DNA from: Mesostigma viride
Lineage: Eukaryota > Streptophyta > Mesostigmatophyceae > Mesostigmatales > Mesostigmataceae
Direction: 5' to 3'
Assembly (NCBI GenBank): GCA_009746045.1
Contig: RPFO01000412.1
Coordinates: 804,662 to 868,661, forward strand
Length of the DNA: 64,000 nucleotides
The notes under the pieces were generated by a model, which made no database searches, was not told the DNA's origin, and saw only the letters and a list, made by a program, of their open reading frames with translations. The translations under genes were made by a program, and so were the position numbers. This document shows, piece after piece, positions 1 to 21,493 of this stretch; position 1 is the stretch's first letter; every line of letters begins with the position of its first letter.

Positions 1-25
1 AGTAGCAGAATTTACTACGCCCATT

Positions 26-174
26 CCGACGGTACTTTGTTGTACTATCCGTCGAGATACTTATATTTTCAGCTCCGACGGTACTTTGTTGTATTATACG
101 TCGAAATACTTTTATATGTTCAGCCCCGACGGTACTTTGGAATTATTCCGTCGGTTGAGATTCTGTTATGTCAC
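26..174. repeat. Three degenerate ~50-bp tandem units
   Basis: Three copies of a unit starting CCGACGGTACTTTG begin near 26, 75 and 126. Each contains a second CCGTCG-type half (CCGTCGAGATAC, ACGTCGAAATAC), so each unit has weak internal dyad symmetry. No coding signal is visible. The remainder up to about 730 holds nothing I can name. If the METTL16 gene extends upstream of the window, this is intron sequence. Confidence 0.6.
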
Positions 175-733
175 TCTTTGTGCCGTTGGTGCACTCAATA
201 CTGGCGTCGCGCCTCGCCGCGCCACGACTGTCTCACTCGTGACCTAGGTTGAGCCCATCTTGGACTTAGACTTTTTACTAGGGAAAGAAATCTGAAAATG
301 GTAGAGTACCTGTTGCCTGCGCCGTGTCACGCCGAGCCGTCTGTCCTTGTTCACTTGGCTTGTGCATGCCATGCATGTACGACGCTCCAAGTGAGCGCCG
401 CAACAATCCTGCGGTCTAAATTGTATGTCGTGAATTGCCTCTGGCAACGTAGCACTTAAGCCTGGTTTGCTCCTTTGTCAATTAAGCCTGTGACCTGCAA
501 GCTTTGGCTGTTGGCCGCCTATGGCTACTGCCTAGACTTATAATGGCTAATAAACAGGCAGACAATTAATTGTAATTTGCCTAGAATTGCCACACAAAGT
601 TTAGGTCTTCAAGATCGTAGCTTTCCTCCAATCGCCTGGATTTGTATGCCTTGGCTGGGTAGGATTCAGCTGATTATGAGAGTATTTGACACTGGGTATT
701 CTACAGGCACCGGTGCAGGCGGCACCAATAGGT

Positions 734-1890
734 ATTTGCAAGCACGCCGTGTGCCTGGAAGCATTTGCAAGCACGTCGTGTGCCTGGAAGCATTTGCAAG
801 CACGCCGTGTGCCTGGATGCATTTGCAAGCACGCCGTGTGCCTGGAAGCATTTGCAAGCACGCCGTGTGCCTAGAAGCATTTGCAAGCACGCCGTGTGCC
901 TGGAAGCATTTGCAAGCGTGCGGTGTGCATGGAAGCATTTGCAAGCGTGCGGTGTGCATGGAAGCATTTGCAAGCACGCCGTGTGCCTGGAAGCATTTGC
1001 AAGCACGCCGTGTGTCTGGAAGCATTTGCAAGCACGCCGTGTGCCTGGATGCATTTGCAAGCACGCCGTGTGCCTGGATGCATTTGCAAGCACGCCGTGT
1101 GCCTGGATGCATTTGCAAGCACGCCGTGTGCCTGGAAGCATTTGCAAGCACGCCGTGTGTCTGGAAGCATTTGCAAGCACGCCGTGTGTCTGGATGCATT
1201 TGCAAGCACGCCGTGTGCCTGGATGCATTTGCAAGCACGCCGTGTGCCTAGAAGCATTTGCAAGCACGCCGTGTGTCTGGAAGCATTTGCAAGCACGCCG
1301 TGTGCCTGGATGCATTTGCAAGCACGCCGTGTGCCTGGATGCATTTGCAAGCACGCCGTGTGCCTGGAAGCATTTGCAAGCACGCCGTGTGTCTGGAAGC
1401 ATTTGCAAGCACGCCGTGTGCCTGGAAGCATTTGCGAGCACGCCGTGTGCCTGGAAGCATTTGCAAGCACGTCGTGTGTCTGGAAGCATTTGCAAGCACG
1501 CCCTGTGCCTGGATGCATTTGCAAGCACGCCGTGTGCCTGGAAGCATTTGCAAGCACGCCGTGTGTCTGGAAGCATTTGCGAGCACGCCGTGTGTCTGGA
1601 AGCATTTGCAAGCACGCCGTGTGCCTGGAAGCATTTGCGAGCACGCCGTGTGTCTGGAAGCATTTGCAAGCACGCCGTGTGCCTGGAAGCATTTGCAAGC
1701 ACGCCGTGTGTCTGGAAGCATTTGCAAGCACGCCGTGTGCCTGGATGCATTTGCGAGCGTGCGGTGTGCCTGGAAGCATTTGCGAGCACGCCGTGTGTCT
1801 GGAAGCATTTGCAAGCACGCCGTGTGCCTGGAAGCATTTGCAAGCACGCCGTGTGTCTGGAAGCATTTGCAAGCACGCCGTGTGCATGGA
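734..1890. repeat. 29-bp minisatellite, about 40 copies
   Basis: The unit is GCATTTGCAAGCACGCCGTG followed by TGCCTGGAA. It repeats almost without interruption, with a few recurring variants (GGATGC for GGAAGC, GCGTGCGG for GCACGCCG, TGTCTGG for TGCCTGG). Because 29 is not a multiple of 3 and the unit has no stop in any frame, the array stays open in several frames on both strands and gives Cys/Ala/His-rich translations. These are artefacts of the repeat, not genes. It lies upstream of the first recognisable METTL16 exon, so it is probably intronic. Confidence 0.9.
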
Positions 1891-2071
1891 AGAGCTGGAC
1901 ACGTGGACCGGTGGGTTCTTGTAGCACCACACGTTTGCTGGCGAGTGCAGGTATCCACTTGTTCCAAAAAGAGGGGAGCAGTGGTTTCACGACCACTGCA
2001 TGTAGATGCACGTTTTCTATGTGTGTGCGGCGCATCTGGACAATGTCACGCATATCCTCTTGCATAGAAAT

Positions 2072-2176
2072 ATCATCATTATCGTCGTTGTCGTCGTCGC
2101 TGCCGCCGCAGCCGCCGCCGCCGCCGTCGTCGCTGCCGACGGCGGCGGCGGCGGCGGCGGCATCGTCGTCACGGCA
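2072..2176. repeat. GCC/GTC trinucleotide tract with inverted symmetry
   Basis: A run of GTC and GCC triplets (about 2085-2132) is followed after GCTGCCGAC by a run of GGC triplets (about 2138-2161). The two runs are complementary, so the strand can fold into a long GC-rich hairpin. Not obviously coding; it is placed in an intron of the METTL16-like gene. Confidence 0.7.
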
Positions 2177-2513
2177 ATCCAAAGAAGCCATGCTGAACAA
2201 CGCCTGGATTCTTCTTCCCCATCCAGATTCATCAATTATTCATTATCTGCTGTTTGCCGTCATCCGATCGCACTTGCCGCTGCACCACATCTCAGTTGCA
2301 TTTTTGGCATTCCACTCATATCAGTCCCATCGCTCGGCTCAATCCTGCCTCTTTCTTCTACCCGTTTCTCTTTGACTTCCTTGCTTCTCCAGCTGGTAAT
2401 CGAGCAGAATTCACTCGTCTCTTGCTGTTGCATCGCTCATCTAAAACCCACCGTCCTTTTCCGCTCTCTCCTTTCTTCTTGGTGTTCATTCTTCCGCCAC
2501 CTGTTCCCCCCAG

Positions 2514-12454
<9,941 letters not shown>

Positions 12455-13289
12455 TCACCCTTTACCCTCGCCCTTGGCCCCTTGCCCTTGGCATGAATGC
12501 TGGCGCCATGCCAGGCGTGCGGTGGATATTGGGTCCAGCGGTGCTTTCATCCCAGAGGAGAAAAGGTGCATCTCAGAGAAGGTGTAGCGCCACTAACTAT
12601 TGGCAAGTGCCCAAGCCTGGCGATGGCCCCAGACAACATGCAAGCAGCTGATGTCCCCTGTGCTCGGCGCTGACGTGTATGCTTTATGCGGGGTGGAGTC
12701 GTACAGAAGTAACAGAACTTGCATGGCTGTGAGAAAGATCCCTCCAGTTCATGGTGCCTCGATGCCTGCGCCGGCAAGTGGCGTGGGTCAGATGGCACGC
12801 TCAGGGGGGGGGGGTGCAGACTTGAGCTGGCTCTTCAGGCTGGGCAGGGCGGAAGAACGGGCCAGAAACGCAAGCGCTGGCACTGACGAGGATGTGCAAG
12901 AACTGCCAACCACCACGAAAGATGTGCTCAGGTGGGCCGGCCCGAGGGGGGGTATGGTGCCACTGGCACAAGTAATGTATGACATGCGGGAGGCATCCAC
13001 AGGACCAACGCAAATCCTTGGATATCCCTATGCAGAGGATGTCCGAAGTTGCTGTATTACTGTTGGTACTGATATTTGTCTATCACTGCCTTGGCAGGCA
13101 GTATATTAAAGAGACAACCAACGCAGTATATTGATTGAGAATGATAAAGTACGGAGATGAGATCGGGATGCAAATAATGATATAATCACTGGCATGCAAG
13201 GATCGAGCCAACACACCAACACAATATACAAAACTATACACAGCACACCGACATGCAGCAACATCGCTGCCGCCCGCAGTATATATTGA
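12455..13289. other. Intergenic; no supported gene
   Basis: Downstream of the METTL16 stop. An open stretch at 12600-13109 (+) has a Gly run from a G10 tract and no recognisable domain or splice context; I do not call it a gene. From 13110 the sequence becomes AT-rich and leads into LINE 3'-UTR-like sequence. Confidence 0.5.
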
Positions 13290-13619
13290 AAATTATCATT
13301 ACTTACATCAGAGTGAAAGCACCCGATGAAACATAAACAAAGCCAACGCTAACAAGACATACCACGACAAAATCACCACAGCCGGGATGGGACACTCGAT
13401 CCACACTGCGGAACGAAGTAAGACAGCCTAATAACCATGCAGCGCCGCAAAGTCAGCCCGCGTGCAGCGGAGCAAGATGTCAGCCATAGCCCGGGGAACG
13501 GCGCTATGTACCGAAAGGCGTTGGCGCCAGTACGACTCCAGGTCCGCGCTGACCAAGGGGCCCGCTGGCCCTCCAGGTCCAGGCGGTCCTCCCGGAGCTG
13601 GCAGCACTTCCAAAAGCCT
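13290..13619 (-). pseudogene. LINE 3'-end fragment (RT C-terminus and 3' UTR)
   Basis: Read on the minus strand it encodes YWRQRLSVHSAVPRAMAD and LLRCTRADFAALHGY, then a stop and a 3' UTR. The same region recurs at 59340-59470 (+, YWRQRLSLALTRTVAD) and at 39620-39848 (-). The RT catalytic part is absent. It abuts the edge of the TTAA/GGGGAC repeat copy at about 13620. Confidence 0.6.
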
Positions 13620-14314
13620 GAAAAACTGACTTTAATGAATTTCAGTTCCAATGCACTCGGGAACCATCTAGTGATGATTGAGTACCATAAATATGATGTT
13701 TGGACATTCATGCCACCACTTGTTGGGGGTACTACGCCCAACCACGCACCGGTGGCGAGCTAAAAATAGAAAAAGACGCTATTTATGAGATATTTTGCCC
13801 AAGACAAACCACTTATCCAAATGACCTGCCCATACATTTCTGCAAAGTTCCCCCACTTTTTTAAAAGCTGGGCTATTTACATGGCCAAAATGGTCACATT
13901 TGTTTGAGTTATTAATTTTCCCGCAAAATGGGTACTTTTTTGAGCCAAAAAAAATAAATCAAATCATTAACACATCAGATTGGGTCATCCATACATTTTA
14001 AATTCCACTGAGTGGGGGGAAACACAACCCCAAAGTTTGAGCTCATTCTGACAAGCGTAGCTCAAGTTATTGATTTTCCTGTGATGCCACCTGGGTAGAC
14101 GCTAAAAGAGAATTGAGCTAGTGCTGAGCCAAAATGACATCTGTTTTGCTACCCTAGACACCCAAAAACATGCCCACTTTGATCACGGAGTGTGAGGAGG
14201 ATGTCCGGAGCGTCATACGCCCCACCCCTCCATCGTCACAGCCAGCCTTGTGAGTCTACCCTTAACAACAAGGCTGGTAGGACGACACGCCTGAGCAGCA
14301 TATGTCATGCCTAT
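13620..14314 (-). repeat. TTAA/GGGGAC repeat family, copy X, distal half
   Basis: The reverse complement matches 43870-44230 and 46980-47330: a Pu/Py-rich block, then CTATTTTTAGC, GGGGGTAGTACCCCC and AACAAGTG, then CCCAATCAT. The other half of this copy is at 37702-38893; the two halves were separated by the gypsy insertion, which carries CCTAT on both sides. No ORF. Confidence 0.65.
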
Positions 14315-14884
14315 TGTTACGCCGCAAGCCTCGGCCTCCACCTCTACCTCTACCTCTTCTGATGCTACCTAGACTAGTAAGGCCGCCTCTAGTTAAACCC
14401 CTAGCGAAAGACGAACGAGACGATCCAGATCTCAATGCATTGACATATGTGCTACTGTAATATGCCATAGGCCATTTAACCAAACCCGTTTATTCCAGGA
14501 AAAGAGGAAGGAAACACAACTACACTGCCGTGACCCGAGCCTATATGTGTTAATTCATTTAACACACGCCGAGTGACCACGCACGGAGTGGAACGTGCAT
14601 AAATGGTCACCAACGGTCCAACAGGCTCGGGCCGACCTGGCCCTCGCCTGCCGAGACACAGAAACACAAGCAGGTGCACAGATGCACGCCGGTCCACTAC
14701 ATTCTACAAAAGGATAAGGACCACTAATAAAGTACGCGGCGCGGCGCCCAAAGGCACCCAATATACCACAGTACTGTTACGGGACAATCATGTCCAAACT
14801 AGAACTGCACGTAACCTAAGAACAGCCGAGGCCAAGGACCTAATTTACGTCCGTAACTACAACGAATTGTTACGCGACGTAACA
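14315..14884 (-). repeat. Gypsy 3' LTR
   Basis: 570 bp with TGTTACG/CGTAACA ends. Compared with 37131-37701 I count about three or four substitutions and one inserted A (TTACGGGACA versus TTACAGGGACA). Confidence 0.93.
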
Positions 14885-14896
14885 CCTCCCCCCCCA
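14885..14896 (-). promoter_or_regulatory. Polypurine tract
   Basis: On the minus strand GGGGGGGGGAGG lies directly before the 3' LTR, the expected place and composition for the plus-strand primer of a gypsy element. Confidence 0.7.
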
Positions 14897-17600
14897 CAAA
14901 AGGTAGGGAGCCCCTCCCTACGCAGAGAGAAGGAAACCAAAGGGGTAGGAAAAACCTAATGCACCCAGCACACACCAACACAATCGATAGACCATCCCAG
15001 ATACAAAGCACCAATAGTTCACACGGTCTCCACCACCACGCCGGGTGGTGTAGGGTTAGCCAGCACCAAGCCTGGTGGTAGGTTCCCCTAACTGCCTGGA
15101 ACGGAGTCCTGGCCGGGGGGGACGGCACTGGGCAGGACACACAGAGTAAACACATCAGCGCTAAGGACCAAGAACAGCCAACCAACTGGCCAGAATATGA
15201 GGGCGACTCTATATACCGGAGGGACAACACCCTCAGGTCGGGCCTAAGGCCCTCTATCTAGTGGCCATCCGTCTGATAAGTGCCACGAGAGGCCAGCAGG
15301 ACCTCCAGGTAGGCCTGGTAGTGGGCCACATCCTCGACATTGTCATGCCTATCTACAGTGAGGAAAACATCGGCCCACACGCCGTCAGGAAAGAGGCCCA
15401 GGAAGGCCCAGTAATACCTATGCTGCGTGAGGACGACCTGGCCACGGGCCCAGTCCAGAAAGCCACAGGCAAAGAGGCGAAGGAAAGGCTCTACCGCGAT
15501 CAGGCAAAGGGCCCGCAGGAGGAGGCGATGGTACCGGATCCGAGGGCGCATACCCGTCGGGAAGAACAGGTCCACCAGGGGCTCCACGTTGGACGGCCAC
15601 AACCGGATGTGCCGAACCTCGCGGGAGCGCCACCGACGACACACTGTCGCGACCCGAATGTCTCTAGGTAGTCGCTGGCCCGAGGAGGAGGGTGACCGCG
15701 GGAGTCTAGACCCTGGCCCGGGATAGGCGCCGGGCGACGGGCATCCCACTCAAGGATGGGCTGGAGGACCGTAGTGTACGCAGCACCCGGCACCGCAGGA
15801 AACTCTACGTAAGGGCATCCGAAGCCATAATGCCCAGAGGCGGAGGGTAAGCCCACTGGAACCCACCGTAGGTGTCCAAGTCGTTGTGGCGCCTAGCCCA
15901 GCGATACAGAACGCGCCGACCAGGATCTCACCCTCGAACACCGGATCAGCTAAAATAACCATGTCGAAAGGAGGCCGATCAGTCTCAATGGGTAGGCCAC
16001 GATCCCGAGGCGCCCGACACACCTGGGAGAACCCGTAGGACATGGGAGAGATGGCAAGCTCAGCAGAGGCGCGCGGCAGGTCACACTGTCGGCAGGCGAG
16101 TGCGGACATACCATACCCAGGAATGGGCGTGTCGCGCGACTCCGGCGTCGCATGCACCACAGAAGGGGCCCTGTCCCGATCACCCTGGGACAACTCCCGG
16201 AGGGAATCGGCAGCGCGGGTGGCACGAGGATCCTGACCGGTGGACCGAACAACCGCGCCAAAGACCGCGAGGCCGAAGGGGCAGGGCCGAAGCAGGGGCC
16301 GACGCAGGGGCGGGAGCCGACACCGACGCAGGTGGCACTGGTACAACAGGAGGTCGCGCCGGACCCGAAGCCAGAGAGGGCCGTGACGGACCCGCCACCG
16401 CAGCTGGCGCGCCGGTCTCCGTTGCCGGCGCACCCTCAGGCCACATATTGAAAATAGGGCCCGTAGGGACAGGCAGTCCGGCATAAGATTGGTTGCCATC
16501 CAAGCTCCAGTCGGGCACCGGAATCCTCTGCGGGGGACCACCCTCCCAAAGCCTGGGATGATCGCCCGTGTCGCTGAAGAAACCCGCACTGGCTGCGATG
16601 CGCAGCGGGGGCCCAGAGGAGGCGACGGCGGGCACAGCCGAAGGGGCGGAAGACTCGCGGCGCGCAGAAACGTCGGTCGCAGGCACGAGGCAACCGGAGG
16701 TGTCGGAGCCGCAGCAACCGAAGGGGTAGGGGGCGCAGGCGAAACCACAGGTGCCGAAACAACCGAAGGGGTAGGGGGCGCGGACACCACAGACACCCCA
16801 CCTGGCGTGGCCGGAGTCTGCGCTTGGGCCGCCAGAAGGCCCCGAACGCCGTGGTCAGGGACTGGATCTGAGCCTGCATAGCCGAAACCGTCGCCGAAAG
16901 AGGATCAGGCAAACCCAAGGGGTAGGCTCCACTGCAACACGCCGGGTCGACCGTGGGGACGACGGGACGAGGGAGGAGCAGACGCTGAGGAGGAGGGACG
17001 CAGCGCTCGAGGCTGAATATTCTGGAGTATAATGTACCTCGGCTGGGGCGCCCGTAGGGGCAGGACCACAACTGCTATCCCGCCGACTGATCAGCTATCT
17101 CCATGAATTCTACGGCCCGTAGAGGTCGCAGGGGTTCTCATCTACCTCTGCATCACCCTCAGCCGGAAGCCAGGGGAACACCTCCCGTAGGCAGGTGCGG
17201 CCCACAGGGGTAGAAAGGTAGGAGAACACTCGGGAGCACTGGAGAACCGCAGCTATCTGTAAGGCGGACAGCGGGAACCACACCCTAACAAACAGTGCCC
17301 GGCATCGTCGAACCCGTGCAAAACAAGCTGGTGCGGCTCATCAGGGGAAGGGCCGTACCACGTGACCCCAAAGAGGGCAGCCCTGACTAAACCCGCATGT
17401 TGGGCCTGGAGGGCCGGCTGCACAACGCCACCCGGGTAACTGGACCGCGACACCCAGCGGCCCGGAAGGGCCTCGAAATACAGCTCAGGGTCCGGGGGGG
17501 CGGGGACGGCAGCGAGCTCTCAGCCGGAGGGGTAGGCTCTGACATGACGGCTGCGGAGGGGAGGGGACAACCAACCACCCGTCGACAGCAGACATAACAT
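14897..17600 (-). pseudogene. Gypsy third ORF region downstream of integrase, unknown function
   Basis: Between the chromodomain stop (17622) and the 3' LTR lie 2.7 kb of GC-rich DNA with broken minus-strand frames: 17253-17560, 16436-17071 (contains SATVSAMQAQIQSLTTAFGA, a coiled-coil-like start), 15750-16796 (Pro/Ala/Ser-rich repeats of PTPSV), and 15258-15749 (about 130 residues of ordinary composition ending at TAG 15258-15260). The composition differs sharply from the AT-rich gag-pol. The position is that of an env or accessory ORF, but I see no signal peptide or transmembrane segment and no homology, so no function is assigned. Confidence 0.4.
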
Positions 17601-17621
17601 AAGAGAGGAGAAGGTCTACAA

Positions 17622-18060
17622 CTAGAGCTTATGCAGGGTTTTATACTCCTGCAGCAGGCGACTACACCCATCTAGCTCACTCTCCGTATACCAGACCTTA
17701 TCTACCTCACTACGAGCATACATCCACTTCACCTTATACTGGCGCTGGGTACCGCGGCCCTTTTTGATATCTCTATGGGCCACGATACCCTCTACCTCAT
17801 CCTCTACCTCACCAGTATCCGGATTATGCTCTAAAGGGGCAGGGGCTAATTCTCTACCAGCGAACGTGCTCTGATGATAGAGCTTCAGCTGGCTTCTATG
17901 AAAGGTGCGAGAGTGGGTCTGCCAAGAGGTAGGAATATCTATCTCATACAGGAAATTACCTACTCTAGACAACACACGGAAGGGTCCTAAGAAGGCGGGC
18001 CTAAGTTTCACTTTCAGTTCAGCTTCGAACTTATGAGCGAAGCGGCCAACACGGGGCCTT
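17622..18060 (-). pseudogene. Gypsy integrase C-terminus with chromodomain
   Basis: After a +1 frame change near 18040 the frame reads FEAELKVKLRPAFLGPFRV (integrase SH3-like tail), then EVEGIVAHRDIKKGRGTQRQ, YKVKWMYARSEVDKVWYTES and ELDGCSRLLQEY: a chromodomain with its aromatic Tyr/Trp positions. In chromoviruses this domain directs integration to modified histones. It places the element in the chromovirus branch. The stop is at 17622-17624. Confidence 0.8.
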
Positions 18061-18770
18061 CTACTAAGACTAAATCTCCTATTTCTATCTCAGGTGCTCT
18101 TCTATCTAATGAGGCACGCAACCTAGCAAGGTATTTGGCCTGCGCCCTATGGTACCCTGCAATAGCGTTGTCGTGTGCATTCTTCATCTTATCTAATAAC
18201 GCCTGCACACCTTCTACAGTATCCCGGGACACATCATCCTTGTCCCTTAAAGGACTAGCTAAGAGAGAGGTAGGGGTAAGAGGTTGTCTACCAGTATCTA
18301 GGAAGAAGGGCGTATAACCATGCGCAGCCTGAGGGCAGTTGTTAAGGGAAAACTCTACCAGACATAGATAATCCTCCCAATCACTCCCAGAGCCATTCAC
18401 ATAGTGCCGCAGAGCTTCTTCCACTACCCTATTCAAACGTTCTACTAAATGAGACGAGGAGGAGTGGTAGGCAGTACCGAAGGTGACCTTGGTACCGATA
18501 GCAGCGAAGAACTGCTGCCAAAAATCAGAAGTAAATAACTTATCTTTATCACTAATAAACTGCCTACTCAAACCATGATATCTATATACGTTATTAAGGT
18601 ATAGGCGTGCGCAATCGCGTGCGGTGAGTTCTAAGGGACACGGCACGAGATGACACATACGAGTAAAACGATCTACAAAAACAAGGATCTGGGCGTTACC
18701 TCTATCATTCTTCCTAAAAGGTCCTACAAAATCCATCATAATGGATCCCACGGCATGATGGGATCAGGTA
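18014..18770 (-). pseudogene. Gypsy integrase catalytic core
   Basis: DDE motifs are seen in order: D in IMMDFVGPF, D in ISDKDKLFTSDFW, E in HLVERLNRVVEEALRHY. It is joined upstream to the zinc-binding part by a one-base deletion near 18755 (PWD in one frame, GSIMMDF in the next), and downstream to the chromodomain by another shift. Probably inactive in this copy. Confidence 0.85.
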
Positions 18771-18809
18771 AGGTCCTAGGCTCTGCTATCTGTCCTACAT
18801 TGTTGGGTT

Positions 18810-20095
18810 TCATTCCTGGCAAGATTGACAGGTTCTAACATACTCATCTACATCCTTTAAAAGGGAAGGCCAGTAGTAAGAGCGGGCTACTAGGTCCCGT
18901 ACCCGTTTACCACCCTGATGAGCAGCTAAGTCATGCAACTCAAAGAGCAAGGAGGAGCGACAGATAGGAGGGACATACAGGCGCCATTGAGGGGGAGAAT
19001 CTGCTATCTGCACATATAAAAATCCACCTACAAATTTACAAGGGTGCTTGCCTAATTGTTGGGGATGGGCAGCAATGGCAGCTAATGCTTCCGGCTCAGT
19101 GGCCGTAAATCTACTAATAAGGCGTTCAAGATCAGAGGTAGGCATCGCTACAGAGGTATCCAGAACAGGTTTAAAGAGATCTCCTACCGCCTTGCCAAAG
19201 AGAAGGGGAGGTCCTAGAGGGACTATGTTTTCATAAGACTTTCCTGACCTAGTCGCTATATGGCTAAGCGGTATAGAAATTTTATTTTTCCCCTCCCCCC
19301 CCACCGAGACCACAGGAAGGGCCTCACACGGGAGAGAGAGTCCTACGTGAGAAAGGAGATCAGGCATGCGAACTGCTGTATGAAAAAGGTAGGCATAGGA
19401 TTCATCATCAGGTAGTTCACCATACGGGGTTACACCCATAGTAGTAGGAACTAGAGTAGTATTGAGAACATCAAGGTCCTCGAAAAAGGAGTAATCTGCA
19501 CGACGGGAGAGTGCATCTGGTACTATGTTATCTACACCCTTAACATACTGAAGTTTAAAAGGGGAGAACTGTGCTAAAAACTCCATCCAGCGCGCTTGAC
19601 GAGGGGTGAGGTTGGGTTGTGAGAGAAGATGGGTAAGGGGACGGTGGTCCGTCTGGATAACTAATCTACACACACAGGGTTCATTCAGACAAACATCAAA
19701 TTGAGCACCTTTAAGAAAGTGCTGCCACGCGTGGCAACAATACACCACAGCTAATAGTTCTTGCTGGTGTACGGGATAGTTACGCTCCGCAGGAAGCATT
19801 GTCCTAGAGATATACTCGATTGGCTGTAAGCCCTGACCCTGATCCTGAAGAAGGACGCCCCCTATAGCTACCTTGCTAGCATCTGTAGCTACAACAAAGG
19901 GTTTAGTAGTATCCGGTAGGATGAGTACGGGAGGGGAGAGGAGTAGGGATTTTAGACACTGAAAAGCCGACTGACATTCACTACTCCAAACAAAGGGGAT
20001 ATCCTTCTTTAATAGATGATTAATAGGGCTGCTATAGTTGCGAAACGCGGGATAAAACGCCTATAGTAAGAAGCAATTCCTAGAAAACTACGTAC
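18810..20095 (-). pseudogene. Gypsy RNase H and integrase zinc-binding domain
   Basis: Downstream of the RT frameshift it reads LGIASYYRRFIPRFATI (RT connection), FVVATDASKVAIGGVL (RNase H first Asp), AERNYPVHQQELLAV (Glu), LVIQTDHRPLTHLL (Asp) and KGVDNIVPDALSRRADY (last Asp). Then LHDLAAHQGGKRVRDLVARS and CQSCQE give the H2C2 zinc finger of integrase. A TGA closes the frame at 18810. Confidence 0.85.
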
Positions 20096-20099
20096 ACCT

Positions 20100-21219
20100 T
20101 TAACGTCGGTACTCGGTAGGGGTAGGCCATTCCTGAATTGACTTAGTCTTGTCAGGGTCGGTAGCAACCCCGGCATCTGACAGGACGTGCCCTAAAAATG
20201 GGACACTTCTACCAGAGCGAACTTTAGCACGGCGCGCCCATAAAGAATTTTCAGCCATGATTTCTAATACTTTCTTTAAATCACGTAGGTGCGTTTCAAA
20301 ATCAGGAGAATAAATAAGGATATCATCTAAGTAAGCTTGAGCACAAGAACGGTCATGCTCAGATAAAGAAACAGAGGAGAAGGAAAGATCCTTTAAGTCA
20401 GAGGACACTTGAGGGAGGTGAGAATTTCCCATAACAGGTCTAAGCACTTCATTCATTAACATTTGAAAAGAGGCAGGCGAGTTACAGAGTCCCATAGCCG
20501 CTACTCTAAACTGGTAATGCCCAAAAGGGGTAGCAAAGGCGGTTTTGTGGCAATCCTCAGGAGCTATACGTAGTTGCCAAAAACCATCCGCGCAATCTAA
20601 TACTGTGAAACAGGTAGAACCTTTAACCTTATTAAATATATCATCAATACGAGGTAGAGGGTATTTGGACTTCACAGTAATATCGTTTAACTTCCTATAA
20701 TCAGTAACTAGGCGAAACTTGCCATTTGGCTTAGGAACTAACAGGACACCAGCGGAGTAGGGGGAGTTACTAGGCTCTAACAAACCTGCTTCTAATAATG
20801 ATACTAAAATCTGTTTTAGTTCCTTTAATTCGGTAGGGCCCATTCTATACATCGGAGAGTGTGTAGGAACTGCACCGTCCTTGATAACTACACGGTGTAA
20901 AACAGAACGAGGAGGAGGATAAGAAGGAGTCTTTTCTTCGAATACTTTAGAAGAATCTATCACAGCCATGTATCTTACTATTTCATTTTCAGTAAATCCC
21001 ACTCCTATTGTATCCACTGTATTTACATCTAAATCCACACTATTATTAGTGATAGGAATCTCTTGTACTTCTAACTGAAGGAACATACATAATAGGTATC
21101 CATATTCCTTTAGTTCCGATCGCAATTCGTCATTGGACATTAATACTTCAGGTATAGGTCTCACAGGAGGATCAACAGGTGTAGGAGGCGTAATATCTAC
21201 CAAGGATAAATTTTCTAAT
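20100..21219 (-). pseudogene. Gypsy reverse transcriptase, 5' end cut by an insertion
   Basis: Motifs: SPYSAGVLLVPKPNGKFRLV, DYRKLNDITVKSKYPLPRID, VLDCADGFWQLRI, AMGLCNSPASFQ and the catalytic AYLDDILIYS. The frame begins inside the left repeat of the tyrosine-recombinase element; the gypsy part starts LENLSLVDITPP. Removing that element with one T of the target joins ERHYR to LENLS in frame, so gag-protease-RT was originally one reading frame. The frame breaks at 20100 after PTEYR. Confidence 0.88.
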
Positions 21220-21424
21220 TGGTGAGCTATGCTCATTTTATCTATGACTAACCTGCTGAGCGGGGAATGCAACGCCGTATAGCACCAAAAGAAAAAATAA
21301 TTTTAGAAAAAATATTTTTTGTGCTGGCACCCGTACCCCAGCCACCCAGGTAGGGGTTGGCTGGAGAGGTGGTTGCTATAAAAGGTGGGCTTCCATTCCA
21401 GGGAAGCAGGTTGTTTCTTTTGCC
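21220..21424 (+). repeat. A1 repeat of the recombinase element, with TATA box
   Basis: It starts TTGGTGAGCTATGCTC and ends TGTTTCTTTTGCCT; an identical copy is A2 at 26119-26325. TATAAAAG at 21377-21384 lies about 110 bases before the ORF1 ATG and is a plausible promoter. Confidence 0.88.
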
Positions 21425-21493
21425 TGAGAACCTCAAGTGACCACATCACAAAAAACAAAACGCAATATAACACATCAAGCATTATAACCCACC

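Noticed and set aside
1890-1912. Possible METTL16 exon ending GACCG|GTGGGT before the exon at 2514
   Set aside because: The phase would give an Arg before WY, but the upstream sequence is minisatellite with no similarity to the family.
701-2375. Long frames of 190-536 codons in all phases over the 29-bp array
   Set aside because: All derive from a stop-free repeat unit; no domain, no splice context, Cys/His/Ala repeats only.
12600-13109. 169-codon frame as a gene
   Set aside because: Contains a G10-derived Gly run, no domain and no supporting splice or poly(A) signals; could be chance.
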